Below are positions 25,867 to 36,367 of a stretch of 64,000 nucleotides of DNA, piece by piece. The stretch comes from an uncultured Lachnospiraceae bacterium (GTDB lineage: Bacteria; Bacillota; Clostridia; Lachnospirales; Lachnospiraceae). The first letter of the stretch is position 1. The number at the start of each line of letters is the position of its first letter. A program made the translations under genes and the position numbers. The DNA lies in assembly GCA_910585005.1 (NCBI GenBank), contig CAJUCN010000009.1, positions 62,001 through 126,000 of the forward strand, in the 5' to 3' direction. A model generated the notes under the pieces. The model was not told the origin of the DNA, made no database searches, and saw only the letters and a program-made list of their open reading frames with translations.

Positions 25867-28563
25867 TTATAAAGAAAAAATTTCCGGCTCCAGTTCCGGC
25901 ACATATTTCCCCTCAAACATCTCCCGGGGCATGGGCCGGTCAAAATAATAGCCCTGCACCAGACCGATGCTCATTCCCGATAAGATCTCATACTGCTTCT
26001 TCGTCTCTACCCCTTCTATACATAAGTTAACTCCAATTGCCTGGGCAAGATCGCCAACCATTTTAATGAAGGATTTGGCGTAAGCATCCCGCTCTAAGTC
26101 CCGCACAAAGCTTTGATCCACTTTGATCACGTCAAAAGGAATTTCCCTAATATGATTTAAGGAAGAATATCCCGTACCAAAATCGTCCAGGGCGATCCGC
26201 ACGCCAAGCTTCTTAATGCTTGCCAGGATCTCCTTCATCCTCTCCATATCGTTGATGGCAAGGCTTTCTGTCACCTCAAGGGTCAGATTCTGGGGTAATA
26301 TCCCTGATTCTTTCACTGTCCGGTCGATAATATCCACGATATCCGGCTGAAGGAGCTGGACTACCGAAAGATTTACATTGACCTTAAAGTCAGGATGCCC
26401 CGTATCGTTCCAGATTTTGCAGTGCCGGCATGCCTCTCTGAGCACATAGTTGCCAATGGGGTTAATAAGCCCCAGGTATTCCGCCAGTGGAATAAACTCC
26501 GAAGGCGGGATGAACCCCAGCTCTGCGTTATTCCAGCGGATCAGAGCCTCTGCACCGGTACAAGGAAGATTTTTCTTTTTGACATCTATGATCGGCTGAT
26601 AATACACCTCAAATTCCTGATAGCCTCTTGCCGTAGCATCACGCATGTTTTTTTCCATATCCAGACGCTTGCCGGACTTTGTGCCCATATTTTCCGAATA
26701 CTTCGCCACCCGGTTCTTTCCCCGCTTTTTGGCTTCATACATGGCGATATCCGCCTTTTTGATCAGATCGTGGACGGAATCACCCTCTCCCGGATACTCT
26801 ACAACGCCCATGCTCATCGTACAATAATAATCAGAATCCTTCAAAAACCATGGCCGCAAAAAGATTTCCTTGATGGATGTGACAATCTCATCAAACCGCT
26901 CCCGCTCATCAGGAGGAATAATCATAACAAACTCATCCCCGCCCACACGATAACATGTGTCATTAATTCCATCAACCCTTCTTAAACTGTTAGAAATCGC
27001 CTTTAAGAGCACATCCCCGTACTGATGGCCTAAACCGTCATTGATATGTTTAAAATCGTCCAGATCCAGATAAAGTAGCGCGCCTTTCTGCCGTTTCTTA
27101 ACCGCCTCGTCCACATACTTTGCCAGATCCCGCTCACAGCACATACGGTTATACAGCCCTGTTAAAAAGTCCGTATATGCCTGTTCTTCCACCTTTTCCT
27201 GATAATCCTTTTTTTCTGTGATATCATAAAGCGCGCATAAAAGCGCCGGACTGCCATCCACCCATCTCATCCGGGTGTAATACAGGTCAAACCAGCGTTC
27301 CTGCTGCCCATAGTAAAATTCGCTGATACCATTTTCCTTACGCATATTTTTATCCAGAAGAGCGTCCAGGCTTTCTGACGCCATTTCCTTTTCAAAAACG
27401 ATACGCATACTTCTGTTGGCAAAAAGCATTTCCCCTGTAGCCAGGCTTCTCACATAGATAGAAGCCCCAATATGATTCAGTACAGTCTCCATAGAAGCAT
27501 GGGAATCAAACAGTGATTTCTTCTGGCTGCTTCTGTTTAAGATGCTTTGGAGGATCTTCACAGAGTCATTGATAAACTTGATCTCTTCCACCTCCCAGGT
27601 TCTTTCACGCTCCTTTTCCCCAAAATATACATAAACCTTTTCGGTATTTCCAATCACCACGGGAACAACTACCACGGCCCTTAACCCAAGCTGCTTAAGT
27701 TCTTCCTTTTGTGCCTTTCCCAGGGATGAATTTCCGGAAATAACAAGTGTTTTTTCTGCCTTAAGCAAAGACGGATATTCCCTCTCATCGTCCTGCCAAT
27801 CCACATCCGCTTTTCCGGTTCTGCTCCAGCCGGCAATATAATGACATATTTTTTTGTCCTTACCCGGCCTGCATACTACACCTACGCTGACCAAAAGGAA
27901 ATTTCCCACAATGCTGAGAAGTCTGCTGATAACGGTTTCAACCGGCTCCTCACTTTCCAAAAGCTGTATGACACCGGTAAGGGCTTCCATCCGTTTTAAA
28001 TGTTCTCCCATCTCCAGTTCTGAACTACGGCTCTTCCTGCTTTCCGCCCTTGCGTCAAGCATGGCTTTTTTGTAATGGATCAACGTCCTGGTCATTTCCT
28101 GCAGCGCATCTACCACTGCACCAAATTGTTTCCCGCTTAAGGTACTTTCAAAACCTTCCAGCAGTTCTTTTTCGTAATCTTCCGTGTCCGTCACATCACA
28201 AAGCACACCACAAATAAGCCAATTGATAAGCGGTTTCCCTTCCTCCCTGGCGGAAACTACCGCCAGGCGAAGATTCGGGTAAGCTGTAGTCTCAATTGCC
28301 TGATCTTCCAGTGTGCTTTCCGATACACGCAGCAGCATGCTTTGAAGCTGCTCTTTATCTATGATCTTCCTGATCCTTTCTTTATCGTTGCTGTTTCCAC
28401 CAAGTTCTGTGATGGGCACTCCATTACCATCCACACAGCACATAAATACATTGGCAGTATCACAAAAATGTTTCTGCCAACGGCCAAGTTCCTGCCCTTC
28501 AATCAGGCCCTGGGCCAGCGGCGCCGTGTCTTTTCCTGACACTGTGTCTTTCAGATTTCTCAC
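25867..28563 (-). CDS. GGDEF-EAL cyclic-di-GMP protein with PocR-like sensor
   Basis: An 898-residue cytosolic signalling protein. Domain order: a PocR-type ligand-binding domain (about 10-160; WQKHFCDTANVFMCCVDGNG), a GAF-like segment (about 200-340), a PAS-like segment (about 355-450), GGDEF (about 460-620) and EAL (about 640-880). The cyclase motif is intact (YRVGGDEFVMI), as are the phosphodiesterase motifs EALIRW, NVNLS and DDFGTGYSSL, so either activity is possible. The GTG start is overlapped by a three-codon upstream ORF. PocR domains in relatives bind small organics such as propanediol. Confidence 0.92.
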   Translation of the reverse strand: MRNLKDTVSGKDTAPLAQGLIEGQELGRWQKHFCDTANVFMCCVDGNGVPITELGGNSNDKERIRKIIDKEQLQSMLLRVSESTLEDQAIETTAYPNLRLAVVSAREEGKPLINWLICGVLCDVTDTEDYEKELLEGFESTLSGKQFGAVVDALQEMTRTLIHYKKAMLDARAESRKSRSSELEMGEHLKRMEALTGVIQLLESEEPVETVISRLLSIVGNFLLVSVGVVCRPGKDKKICHYIAGWSRTGKADVDWQDDEREYPSLLKAEKTLVISGNSSLGKAQKEELKQLGLRAVVVVPVVIGNTEKVYVYFGEKERERTWEVEEIKFINDSVKILQSILNRSSQKKSLFDSHASMETVLNHIGASIYVRSLATGEMLFANRSMRIVFEKEMASESLDALLDKNMRKENGISEFYYGQQERWFDLYYTRMRWVDGSPALLCALYDITEKKDYQEKVEEQAYTDFLTGLYNRMCCERDLAKYVDEAVKKRQKGALLYLDLDDFKHINDGLGHQYGDVLLKAISNSLRRVDGINDTCYRVGGDEFVMIIPPDERERFDEIVTSIKEIFLRPWFLKDSDYYCTMSMGVVEYPGEGDSVHDLIKKADIAMYEAKKRGKNRVAKYSENMGTKSGKRLDMEKNMRDATARGYQEFEVYYQPIIDVKKKNLPCTGAEALIRWNNAELGFIPPSEFIPLAEYLGLINPIGNYVLREACRHCKIWNDTGHPDFKVNVNLSVVQLLQPDIVDIIDRTVKESGILPQNLTLEVTESLAINDMERMKEILASIKKLGVRIALDDFGTGYSSLNHIREIPFDVIKVDQSFVRDLERDAYAKSFIKMVGDLAQAIGVNLCIEGVETKKQYEILSGMSIGLVQGYYFDRPMPREMFEGKYVPELEPEIFSL

Positions 28564-28571
28564 TTACGCAT
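28560..28571 (-). promoter_or_regulatory. Three-codon upstream ORF overlapping the GGDEF-EAL start
   Basis: On the minus strand GAGGAAAGTA is followed by ATG CGT AAG TGA, whose TGA overlaps the GTG start codon (GTGA). The Shine-Dalgarno is better spaced for this mini-ORF than for the GTG. Termination and re-initiation may set the expression level of the c-di-GMP protein. Confidence 0.45.
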
Positions 28572-28646
28572 TACTTTCCTCACCTCTTGGAGGCGCGGAA
28601 TCTCTCCTCTCCCCTAAACCTTTCCGCAAACCCGTAAATGGCTGCT

Positions 28647-30119
<1,473 letters not shown>

Positions 30120-30146
30120 TTACCATTTTCTGTTTCCAAAACTTTA

Positions 30147-30178
30147 CGGCAATGCCCGCAGTTTTCTGCACATTGCCG
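30147..30178 (-). other. Hairpin between the DUF6106-like gene and guaB
   Basis: CGGCAATG and CATTGCCG form an 8-bp stem, with a further GCAG/CTGC inside. No T tract follows on the minus strand, so it is a poor intrinsic terminator. It lies in the probable guaB leader or between co-transcribed genes. Confidence 0.45.
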
Positions 30179-30184
30179 CAACTA

Positions 30185-30679
30185 TCAATCCTTAAATACT
30201 TTTCTTGGGGCAACCGTAGTGATTGCTTTGATCATTTCCTCATTGGGTTCAAAGATCACCTTTTTCTGCCCATCATAATAAAAAACATACCTGCCGTCCG
30301 GCTGCTTTTCTTCCCCCGAGCTATAATCTACCACCTTGTCCTGCCTGTTCTTGTAATTGTCAAGATGCCATGATTTGATTGGCGCAAGAATCTCCATCTT
30401 GCCCACGTCAAACACTGCCACTCTCTTACGCCTGCTCTTTGCAAGAACCTTGTCCACTGCAAGCTCCTTGTCCACATAAAGATACTCATATTCCAGGTCT
30501 GCATTCAGGTTGACAAAATACGCGGCTACCCCAAGCAGGATGCCAATGATCATTGCCGGCATAAACAAAAATCCCAGCAGGATAAAACATGCCGCCAAAA
30601 TGATCGTAAGGAATTTGAGCAATAACATGTACGCAGGTGTTTTTCTTTTCACAAGCCATTCCACATATGTTTCGTTCAT
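30185..30679 (-). CDS. DUF6106-like membrane protein
   Basis: About 164 residues. It begins MNETYVEWLVKRKTPAYMLL, has two adjacent hydrophobic helices (about residues 18-60, FLTIILAACFILLGFLFMPAMIIGILLGVAAYFV), then a soluble domain with YEYLYVDKELAVDKVLAKSRRKRVAVFDVGKMEIL and YVFYYDGQKKVIFEPNEEMI. The layout matches a small family common in Clostridia that I believe is DUF6106; the number is from memory. I start at 30679 behind GGATGGAGGTTTCCT. Function unknown. Confidence 0.75.
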   Translation of the reverse strand: MNETYVEWLVKRKTPAYMLLLKFLTIILAACFILLGFLFMPAMIIGILLGVAAYFVNLNADLEYEYLYVDKELAVDKVLAKSRRKRVAVFDVGKMEILAPIKSWHLDNYKNRQDKVVDYSSGEEKQPDGRYVFYYDGQKKVIFEPNEEMIKAITTVAPRKVFKD

Positions 30680-30834
30680 AGGAAACCTCCATCCGAAATG
30701 TATACTTCTATATATCATATTATATTTTCAGAGAACTTTCAAGCAATATCGGGTGCAGGAAAAAATTTTTCTAATATTTTCAATATTTTCACTAAATATT
30801 TATTGTTTTTTTAGGGATATCCTTTTTACGGACG

Positions 30835-30863
30835 TTGACACCCTTTTTCAAAATCGCTATGAT
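30835..30863 (+). promoter_or_regulatory. sigma-A type promoter
   Basis: TTGACA, 17 bp, TATGAT, followed by about 68 bp of leader before the gene at 30938. The leader contains a small AGCTT/AAGCT hairpin. Confidence 0.75.
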
Positions 30864-30937
30864 GTAATCTATGGGCATAAGGCCAAGCTTAGTAAGCTAA
30901 CCATCAATTAATAGGATAGGAAACAGGGAGGAGTATT

Positions 30938-31795
30938 ATGGATAAACGGTCAAAAACACCAAAGCCTTACCGCGGTGTGCAGGATGAGATCCACGAACAG
31001 CACATGAAAATGAAAGATATGTCTTTGAAGGGAAAGCTACAGTATTTCTGGGATTATTACAAGATCCATACCATTGTAATCCTTGCCTCTATTGCTTTCC
31101 TGGTTACTCTGATTCATGACATCCGTTCCGCCAAAGATTATGGCTTTTACAGTATCATGCTGAATTCTGCAGGGCTTTCTTCCATATCAATGGAGGCTGC
31201 CTTTAGCGAGTATGCCGGCATTGACCTGGAAACTTATGATTGTTTCATAGACACGGATTCCAGGATTTCCTACTCTTCAATGACTCAATACGACATGGCA
31301 ACCGTTCAAAAACTGGTAGCGCTGGTACAATCCAGAGAGATCGATGCACTGGTCTTTGACTCGGAGGTCTTTAATAATTATGCAAACAATGAGTTCTTCC
31401 TTGATCTAAATACCTTCTTTACTAAGGAAGAGCTTGCACAATATGAGGACAGGCTGTACTATGTGGATTACGCGGAAATTGCCAAAGCCAACGAAGATAC
31501 TTCCTATGAAAATGAAGACTTAATCTCCACGGCGGACGCCGCTTCGCTTACCATTGATGATGTCCTTGCGGAAGCGCAAACTCACCGCCACCCGGAAGAG
31601 ATGGAACAGCCTATCCCCGTAGGGATCTTCCTGGAAGGCTCTCCCTTTGCCCAGCAGACCGGTTCCTACGGACAGTTACAGCCTGTCTTTGGGGTTTCCG
31701 CAACCACTACCCGGCCGGACATGGCAAAGAAATATCTGGAATTTCTCTGGGATGAGACGATTGATTTTGGTTCTATGATTGAACAATACTATTAA
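30938..31795 (+). CDS. Single-pass membrane protein of unknown function
   Basis: A 285-residue protein: about 45 charged cytosolic residues (MDKRSKTPKPYRGVQDEIHEQHMKMKDMSLKGKLQYFWDYYK), one membrane helix (THTIVILASIAFLVTLIHDI region) and an extracytoplasmic domain. That domain resembles a degenerate solute-binding protein: REIDALVFDSEVFNNYANNEFFLDLNTFF and the C-terminal TRPDMAKKYLEFLWDE. No lipobox or transporter gene is adjacent. The start follows GGGAGGAGTATT. I recognise it as a type often seen in Lachnospiraceae but cannot give a function. Confidence 0.78.
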   Translation: MDKRSKTPKPYRGVQDEIHEQHMKMKDMSLKGKLQYFWDYYKIHTIVILASIAFLVTLIHDIRSAKDYGFYSIMLNSAGLSSISMEAAFSEYAGIDLETYDCFIDTDSRISYSSMTQYDMATVQKLVALVQSREIDALVFDSEVFNNYANNEFFLDLNTFFTKEELAQYEDRLYYVDYAEIAKANEDTSYENEDLISTADAASLTIDDVLAEAQTHRHPEEMEQPIPVGIFLEGSPFAQQTGSYGQLQPVFGVSATTTRPDMAKKYLEFLWDETIDFGSMIEQYY

Positions 31796-31798
31796 AAT

Positions 31799-31817
31799 AG
31801 CGCCGCTTGGCGGCGCT
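31799..31817 (+). terminator. GC-rich terminator hairpin
   Basis: AGCGCCGC, TTG, GCGGCGCT: a very stable short stem directly after the stop at 31795, followed by a weak T-rich stretch (GTCTTATTG). Confidence 0.6.
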
Positions 31818-31905
31818 GTCTTATTGAATCCGGAAGCTCTCTCCGGCATAGCTGATTTTAATTCCTGCAATTGCTTCTCTGCCTTATCGTCTTAAACCGA
31901 TACAT

Positions 31906-33225
31906 TTATAACTGGGACACCACAAAGATATCGTAAATTGCCTTGATGGCATCCTCAAAATCCTCATTTGCCACACCGATAATGATATTCAACTCGCTGG
32001 ATCCCTGGTCGATCATCTTTACGTTTACATTGGCGTGTGCCAATGCAGAAAAGATTCTCCCCGCAGTCCCCCTGGTCGACTTCATTCCCCGGCCAACCAC
32101 CGCCACTAACGCAAGATCCGCTTCAATATCTATGCTGTCCGGGTCTGCAAGCCTATGGATAGCTGAAACTACCTTTTGTTCCTTATCGATAAACTCATCC
32201 TGATGAACAAACACCGTCATCGTATCAATGCCAGAAGGAACATGTTCAAAGGAGATTCCATAATCTTCAAATGCCTGCAGCACCTTCCTTCCAAACCCAA
32301 TCTCCGAATTCATCATTGCTTTTTCAATATTAACAGAACAAAATCCCTTTTTGCCTGCGATACCTGTTATCACATAACGGGATTTTTGGCAGGTGCTTTC
32401 CACAATCCAAGTGCCTGCGTTTTCCGGCTTATTCGTGTTACGGATATTAATGGGGATCCCTTCCCGTCTGACCGGAAAAATGGCGTCCTCATGGAATACT
32501 CCTGCCCCCATATAAGAAAGTTCCCTTAACTCCCTATAAGTAATCGTCTCAATTGCTTCCGGATCCGCAATGATCCTGGGATCCGCAATCAAAAAGCCGG
32601 ATACATCCGTCCAGTTTTCATATACATCCGCCTTCACCGCCCTGGCAACGATAGAGCCGGTGATATCGGAACCGCCCCTGGAAAAGGTTTTCACCCTCCC
32701 GTCTTCATATGCACCGTAAAATCCGGGAATAACGGCATGATCCACGCCCTTTAACCTTTCCCCCAGGATCCGGTTTGTCACTTCCGAATCAAAATCGCCT
32801 TTTTCGTCAAAGCGGATCACCTGGGCTGCATCAATAAACTCATACCCCAAAAACGATGCCATGATAATACTGTTTAAATATTCTCCTCTGGATGCGGCAT
32901 AATTTTCACCGGCTTTTTCTTTAAAATTCCTGTCAATGGCCTGAAACTCTTCTTTCAAAGAAAGAGACAGCCCTAATCCGTCAATGATCTCCTGATATCT
33001 TGCCTCTATCTCTTTTAGTTCTTTGGAATAGCTCTTATCCGCTTCCGCCAAATGGTAACAATTATAAAGCATATCCGTAACCTTGGTATCCTCCCCAAAA
33101 CGCTTACCCGGGGCGGAAGGGACTACATATCTTCTTTCCTTATCCGCATGAATGATATCCGCCGCCTTTCGGAACTGCTCCGCGCTAGCCAGGGAACTTC
33201 CTCCAAATTTCACTACTTTTTTCAT
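31906..33225 (-). CDS. lysC: Aspartate kinase
   Basis: Phosphorylates aspartate, the entry step to lysine, threonine and methionine. N-terminal KFGGSSLASAEQFRKAADII replaces the more usual KFGGTSV. The catalytic region has FSRGGSDITGSIVARAVKADVYENWTDVSGFL. Two C-terminal ACT domains (from about residue 300) suggest allosteric feedback, probably by threonine given the operon. Length is 439 aa. It is the last gene of the run pheB-like, hom, homoserine kinase, aspartate kinase. Confidence 0.95.
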   Translation of the reverse strand: MKKVVKFGGSSLASAEQFRKAADIIHADKERRYVVPSAPGKRFGEDTKVTDMLYNCYHLAEADKSYSKELKEIEARYQEIIDGLGLSLSLKEEFQAIDRNFKEKAGENYAASRGEYLNSIIMASFLGYEFIDAAQVIRFDEKGDFDSEVTNRILGERLKGVDHAVIPGFYGAYEDGRVKTFSRGGSDITGSIVARAVKADVYENWTDVSGFLIADPRIIADPEAIETITYRELRELSYMGAGVFHEDAIFPVRREGIPINIRNTNKPENAGTWIVESTCQKSRYVITGIAGKKGFCSVNIEKAMMNSEIGFGRKVLQAFEDYGISFEHVPSGIDTMTVFVHQDEFIDKEQKVVSAIHRLADPDSIDIEADLALVAVVGRGMKSTRGTAGRIFSALAHANVNVKMIDQGSSELNIIIGVANEDFEDAIKAIYDIFVVSQL

Positions 33226-33275
33226 TTTACTGTTTTCTCCTCATGATCATTGTTTTCCTACCAGTCTATGGATTT

Positions 33276-34490
33276 TCACGCCAGAAGTTTAGCGATCATG
33301 GTATGCCCCAATGCAACATAATTTCCACTCTTGGCCGCTTCTTTTTCATTATAATGCCAGCTCTCCTTCTTGGGGGAGGCGCTGTCATAGAGCAAATAAG
33401 GAACGCTCTCCGCCGTATGGGTTCTTACCCGAATGGGAGTGGGATGATCCGGCATCACAAGCAGCCTGTAATCTGTCCCTTCTTCCTCCAACGCCTTGGT
33501 CAATGGACCGATCACGCGCTGATCCAGGTACTCAATCGCCTGCACCTTTTTTTCCACGCTTCCCTGATGCCCCATCTCGTCCGGTGCTTCCACATGTATG
33601 TAAACAAAATCATAACCGTCCCGAAGCGCCTCTAATGCCGCCTGCACTTTGCCCTCATAATTGGTGTGCAGCCCGCCATTGGCTCCTTCCACATAGGCTA
33701 CGCCCATCCCGGCTCCCACTGCGATTCCTTTGAGCAGATCCACAGCAGAAACCATCATGCCCTTTAAACCATTCTTTTCTGCAAAAGATGACAGGGCCGG
33801 TTTGGTGCCTGCCCCCCAAAACCAACAGCAGTTGGCAGGATGGAATCCCTGCTTTTTCCGTTCTATATTGATCGGATGATCCGCTAAGATCTCATAGCTT
33901 CTTTTCATCATAGCAAGCAGCTTTGCGTCCGCAGGCAGATACTGCCCGATCACCTGTCCCAACACGTCATGGGGCTGTGTCAGTTCAATCACACTGCCGT
34001 GATCCCAGATCAGACAATGCCGGTAGCTGGTTCCTGCATAAAATTGATATGTCTCGTTTTCAAGTTCCTTTTTTACCGCTTCCAATAACACGCTGCAATC
34101 TTCCGTGGAAATCTCTCCGGAACTATGGTCAATGATCACCTTTTCTTCAAAAGGCTCATCACCGTCCGAAACCGTCACAATATTGCACCGCAGGGCTACG
34201 TCCGTGTCCTTCATGGGAACGCCAATGCTCAACGCTTCCAGCGGGGAGCGCCCCGAATAATATTTTTTCGGATCATATCCCAACACGGAAAGATTGGCCG
34301 TATCAGATCCTGGCTTCATGCCCTCCGGGATTGTATGCACCATTCCAATCTCTGAAAGGGCGCTTAATCTGTCCAGGACAGGAGTCTTGGCAAATTCCAA
34401 AGGCGTTTTTCCCAAAAGGCTTTCTATCGGTTCATCCGCCATGCCATCCCCTAACACTACTACATACTTCTTTCTTTTCATTTTATTCAT
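33276..34490 (-). CDS. Phosphoglycerate-mutase-like protein, probable homoserine kinase
   Basis: Alkaline-phosphatase-superfamily protein annotated in most genomes as cofactor-independent phosphoglycerate mutase (archaeal ApgM type), 404 aa. VVLGDGMADEP holds a metal Asp, GSDTANLSVLGYDP the serine/metal loop, and HVEAPDEMGHQG and MPDHPTP the other metal ligands. It sits between hom and lysC, and no classical GHMP thrB is in the window. Members with this context in Desulfovibrio and Bacteroides were assigned as homoserine kinases by genetics. I infer the same role here; glycolytic mutase activity is the alternative. Confidence 0.85.
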   Translation of the reverse strand: MNKMKRKKYVVVLGDGMADEPIESLLGKTPLEFAKTPVLDRLSALSEIGMVHTIPEGMKPGSDTANLSVLGYDPKKYYSGRSPLEALSIGVPMKDTDVALRCNIVTVSDGDEPFEEKVIIDHSSGEISTEDCSVLLEAVKKELENETYQFYAGTSYRHCLIWDHGSVIELTQPHDVLGQVIGQYLPADAKLLAMMKRSYEILADHPINIERKKQGFHPANCCWFWGAGTKPALSSFAEKNGLKGMMVSAVDLLKGIAVGAGMGVAYVEGANGGLHTNYEGKVQAALEALRDGYDFVYIHVEAPDEMGHQGSVEKKVQAIEYLDQRVIGPLTKALEEEGTDYRLLVMPDHPTPIRVRTHTAESVPYLLYDSASPKKESWHYNEKEAAKSGNYVALGHTMIAKLLA

Positions 34491-34543
34491 AGCTCCTCAT
34501 AATGATATCGCTGTGTCCCAAAATGTTGATTCAAAACGCCAGT

Positions 34544-35746
34544 TTATTCCTCGATCCTGATGCGGCTGATCACGCCAACCTGGCCAGCCTTTTCATTGAA
34601 TTCCTTTTCCGCCATCTGATCCGTCACGAACGCAAACTCTCCGGGCACATCCGCCTCTACCACACTTGCCCGCTCAAAAACATGCAGCGCATCCATTTCC
34701 TTCTGTGCCGGAACGCGGACGAAAAACCTGCGCTCTGCCTCCTCAATCCCGGTAAGTTCCACATCTTCATCATCCCAAAAGCACATAATCACCTTGCCGA
34801 TATGCCGTGCACAGTCCACCACATCGGAAACCACAGCGCTTGCTGTAGGCAGCTTCCCTGCCCCTCTTCCATAATACATAGAATCCCCCAGCATATTTCC
34901 ATGCACCCAGACTGCATTGAACACGCCATTTACCATAGAAAGGGGATGATCTATGCTGATCAGAAAAGGCGCTACCATCGCATACATCTTTCCGCCTACC
35001 TCCTTGCTCTGGGCAAGAAGCTTGATGGTCTTCCCCATGGATTTTGCATAAACAAAGTCTTCCGGGGTGATCTTTGCTATCCCTTCCGTATAAATGTCTT
35101 CATATTTTACATTTCGGCAGCACATCAGCGAAGACAAAATGGCAATCTTCCGGCAGGCATCGTATCCTTCAATGTCCGCTTCCGGGTTTCGCTCCGCATA
35201 GCCCTTCTCCTGGGCTTCCCTCAGCACCTCTTCAAAGTCCGCGCCTTCCCGCTCCATTTTCGTTAAAATATAATTCGTTGTACCGTTTAAGATACCCGTA
35301 ATGGCATCAATTCTTTCCGCTGTCAGTGAATAATTAAGGGGACGGATGATTGGGATCCCGCCGCCTACGCTCGCCTCAAAAAGATAATTGCACTGATGTT
35401 CATGGGCAACCTGTATCAACTCCGGCCCATGGAGCGCAACCAGCTCCTTATTGGAAGTACATACGCTTTTTCCCATGCAAAGCGCTCTTTTGGTGAAATC
35501 ATAAGCCGGTTTAATCCCGCCCATGGTTTCGCAGATGATCTTCACCTCCGGGTCGTTCAAGATAACTTCCACGTCATGAACGACCTTCTCTTCGTAAGGA
35601 TCTCCCGGGAAATCCCGCAGATCCAAAATATATTTAATGTTCAGCGCCTCGCCGGATTTCTTATTGATCTCCTGCTTGTTTTTTTCGATAACTTCCACAA
35701 CACCGCTTCCCACTGTGCCATACCCTAAAACCGCTACCTGTATCAT
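34544..35746 (-). CDS. hom: Homoserine dehydrogenase
   Basis: Reduces aspartate semialdehyde to homoserine. The Rossmann loop is AVLGYGTVGSGVVEVI at residues 4-19. Catalytic blocks are SVGGGIPIIRPL, GILNGTTNYILTKM and the lysine-containing EADIEGYDACRKIAIL. A C-terminal ACT domain (about 320-400) should mediate threonine inhibition. It is the second gene of the threonine run, 43 bp after the ACT-domain gene. 400 aa is typical. Confidence 0.95.
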   Translation of the reverse strand: MIQVAVLGYGTVGSGVVEVIEKNKQEINKKSGEALNIKYILDLRDFPGDPYEEKVVHDVEVILNDPEVKIICETMGGIKPAYDFTKRALCMGKSVCTSNKELVALHGPELIQVAHEHQCNYLFEASVGGGIPIIRPLNYSLTAERIDAITGILNGTTNYILTKMEREGADFEEVLREAQEKGYAERNPEADIEGYDACRKIAILSSLMCCRNVKYEDIYTEGIAKITPEDFVYAKSMGKTIKLLAQSKEVGGKMYAMVAPFLISIDHPLSMVNGVFNAVWVHGNMLGDSMYYGRGAGKLPTASAVVSDVVDCARHIGKVIMCFWDDEDVELTGIEEAERRFFVRVPAQKEMDALHVFERASVVEADVPGEFAFVTDQMAEKEFNEKAGQVGVISRIRIEE

Positions 35747-35789
35747 ATCTTTCCCTCCGTTTCGTTCGTCTTAAGCAGAAAACCTGCTT

Positions 35790-36227
35790 TTATTCTTTGG
35801 CCAGTATTTTCACATTCCTGACACCTTTTTGCCGTTCCATCGCCTCAAGCATTTCCGAAACATTTCCCGTAGTAGGCAATACCTGGACACTTAAGCTTAA
35901 AGAAGCCACCCCGTTAATAGGGATACTTTGATGAATGGTAAGGATATTTGCGCCAAACTGGGCCACGATCTTAAGCACATCCGACAAAAGCCCCGGCTCA
36001 TCTTCCATCTGGAAAGTCAATGTGATGGTGGTGCCCTGTGCGTTGTCATGAAACTGAAAAATATCATCCTTGTACTTATAAAAGGAACTACGGCTGATTC
36101 CCACCCGGTCTGCCGCCTCATTGATGGTGTGCGCCCGCCCCGTATCCAAAAGCTTTTTGGCTTCGACTACCTTAAGGAGCACCTCCGGCACTGCCTGTTC
36201 CTTCACGACATAATATTTCGTCCCCAT
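35790..36227 (-). CDS. PheB-type ACT domain protein (UPF0735)
   Basis: A 145-residue protein combining a short helix-turn-helix-like N-terminal part (EAADRVGISRSSFYKYKDDIF, about 38-58) with a C-terminal ACT domain (TLTFQMEDEPGLLSDVLKIVAQFGANILTIHQSIPING). The family is named PheB, but here it heads the threonine operon. The sequence suits an amino-acid-responsive regulator. It is first behind a sigma-A promoter and a leader of about 95 nt containing a strong hairpin and a palindrome. Confidence 0.88.
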   Translation of the reverse strand: MGTKYYVVKEQAVPEVLLKVVEAKKLLDTGRAHTINEAADRVGISRSSFYKYKDDIFQFHDNAQGTTITLTFQMEDEPGLLSDVLKIVAQFGANILTIHQSIPINGVASLSLSVQVLPTTGNVSEMLEAMERQKGVRNVKILAKE

Positions 36228-36259
36228 TTTTCTGCATCATCTCCCAAGCCAACATTCAA

Positions 36260-36314
36260 GTTATGCATAACAGCATACAAATGTCCGTGCATGTTCTTTC
36301 ATCACGGACACTTG
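36260..36314 (-). promoter_or_regulatory. Structured leader of the threonine operon
   Basis: Two features lie in the leader. A hairpin (36278-36314) has 15 bp with one bulged G and a 6-nt loop; its arms contain GTGTCCGTG and CACGGAC. Next is a perfect 12-bp palindrome, GTTATGCATAAC (36260-36271). No T tract follows, and the T-box sequence is absent. It could be an operator and mRNA structure for control by the ACT protein. Confidence 0.55.
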
Positions 36315-36330
36315 TTTGCCAACGAAAGAT

Positions 36331-36359
36331 ATTTTATCACAGACTTACATAGATAGCAA
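36331..36359 (-). promoter_or_regulatory. sigma-A type promoter of the threonine operon
   Basis: Minus strand: TTGCTA, 17 bp, TAAAAT. Transcription would begin near 36324, giving a leader of about 95 nt before the first gene. Confidence 0.65.
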
Positions 36360-36367
36360 GCCTATTT

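Noticed and set aside
30147..30178. Intrinsic terminator before guaB
   Set aside because: The stem is convincing but no T tract follows on the transcribed strand; kept only as a hairpin of uncertain role.
36228..36330. Short ATG frame (13 codons) in the threonine leader as an attenuation peptide
   Set aside because: It has no Shine-Dalgarno sequence and only one threonine, and no terminator follows.
36228..36367. T-box or lysine riboswitch upstream of the threonine operon
   Set aside because: The T-box sequence (AGGGTGGAACCGCG type) and its terminator are absent, and the leader of about 95 nt is too short for a lysine riboswitch.
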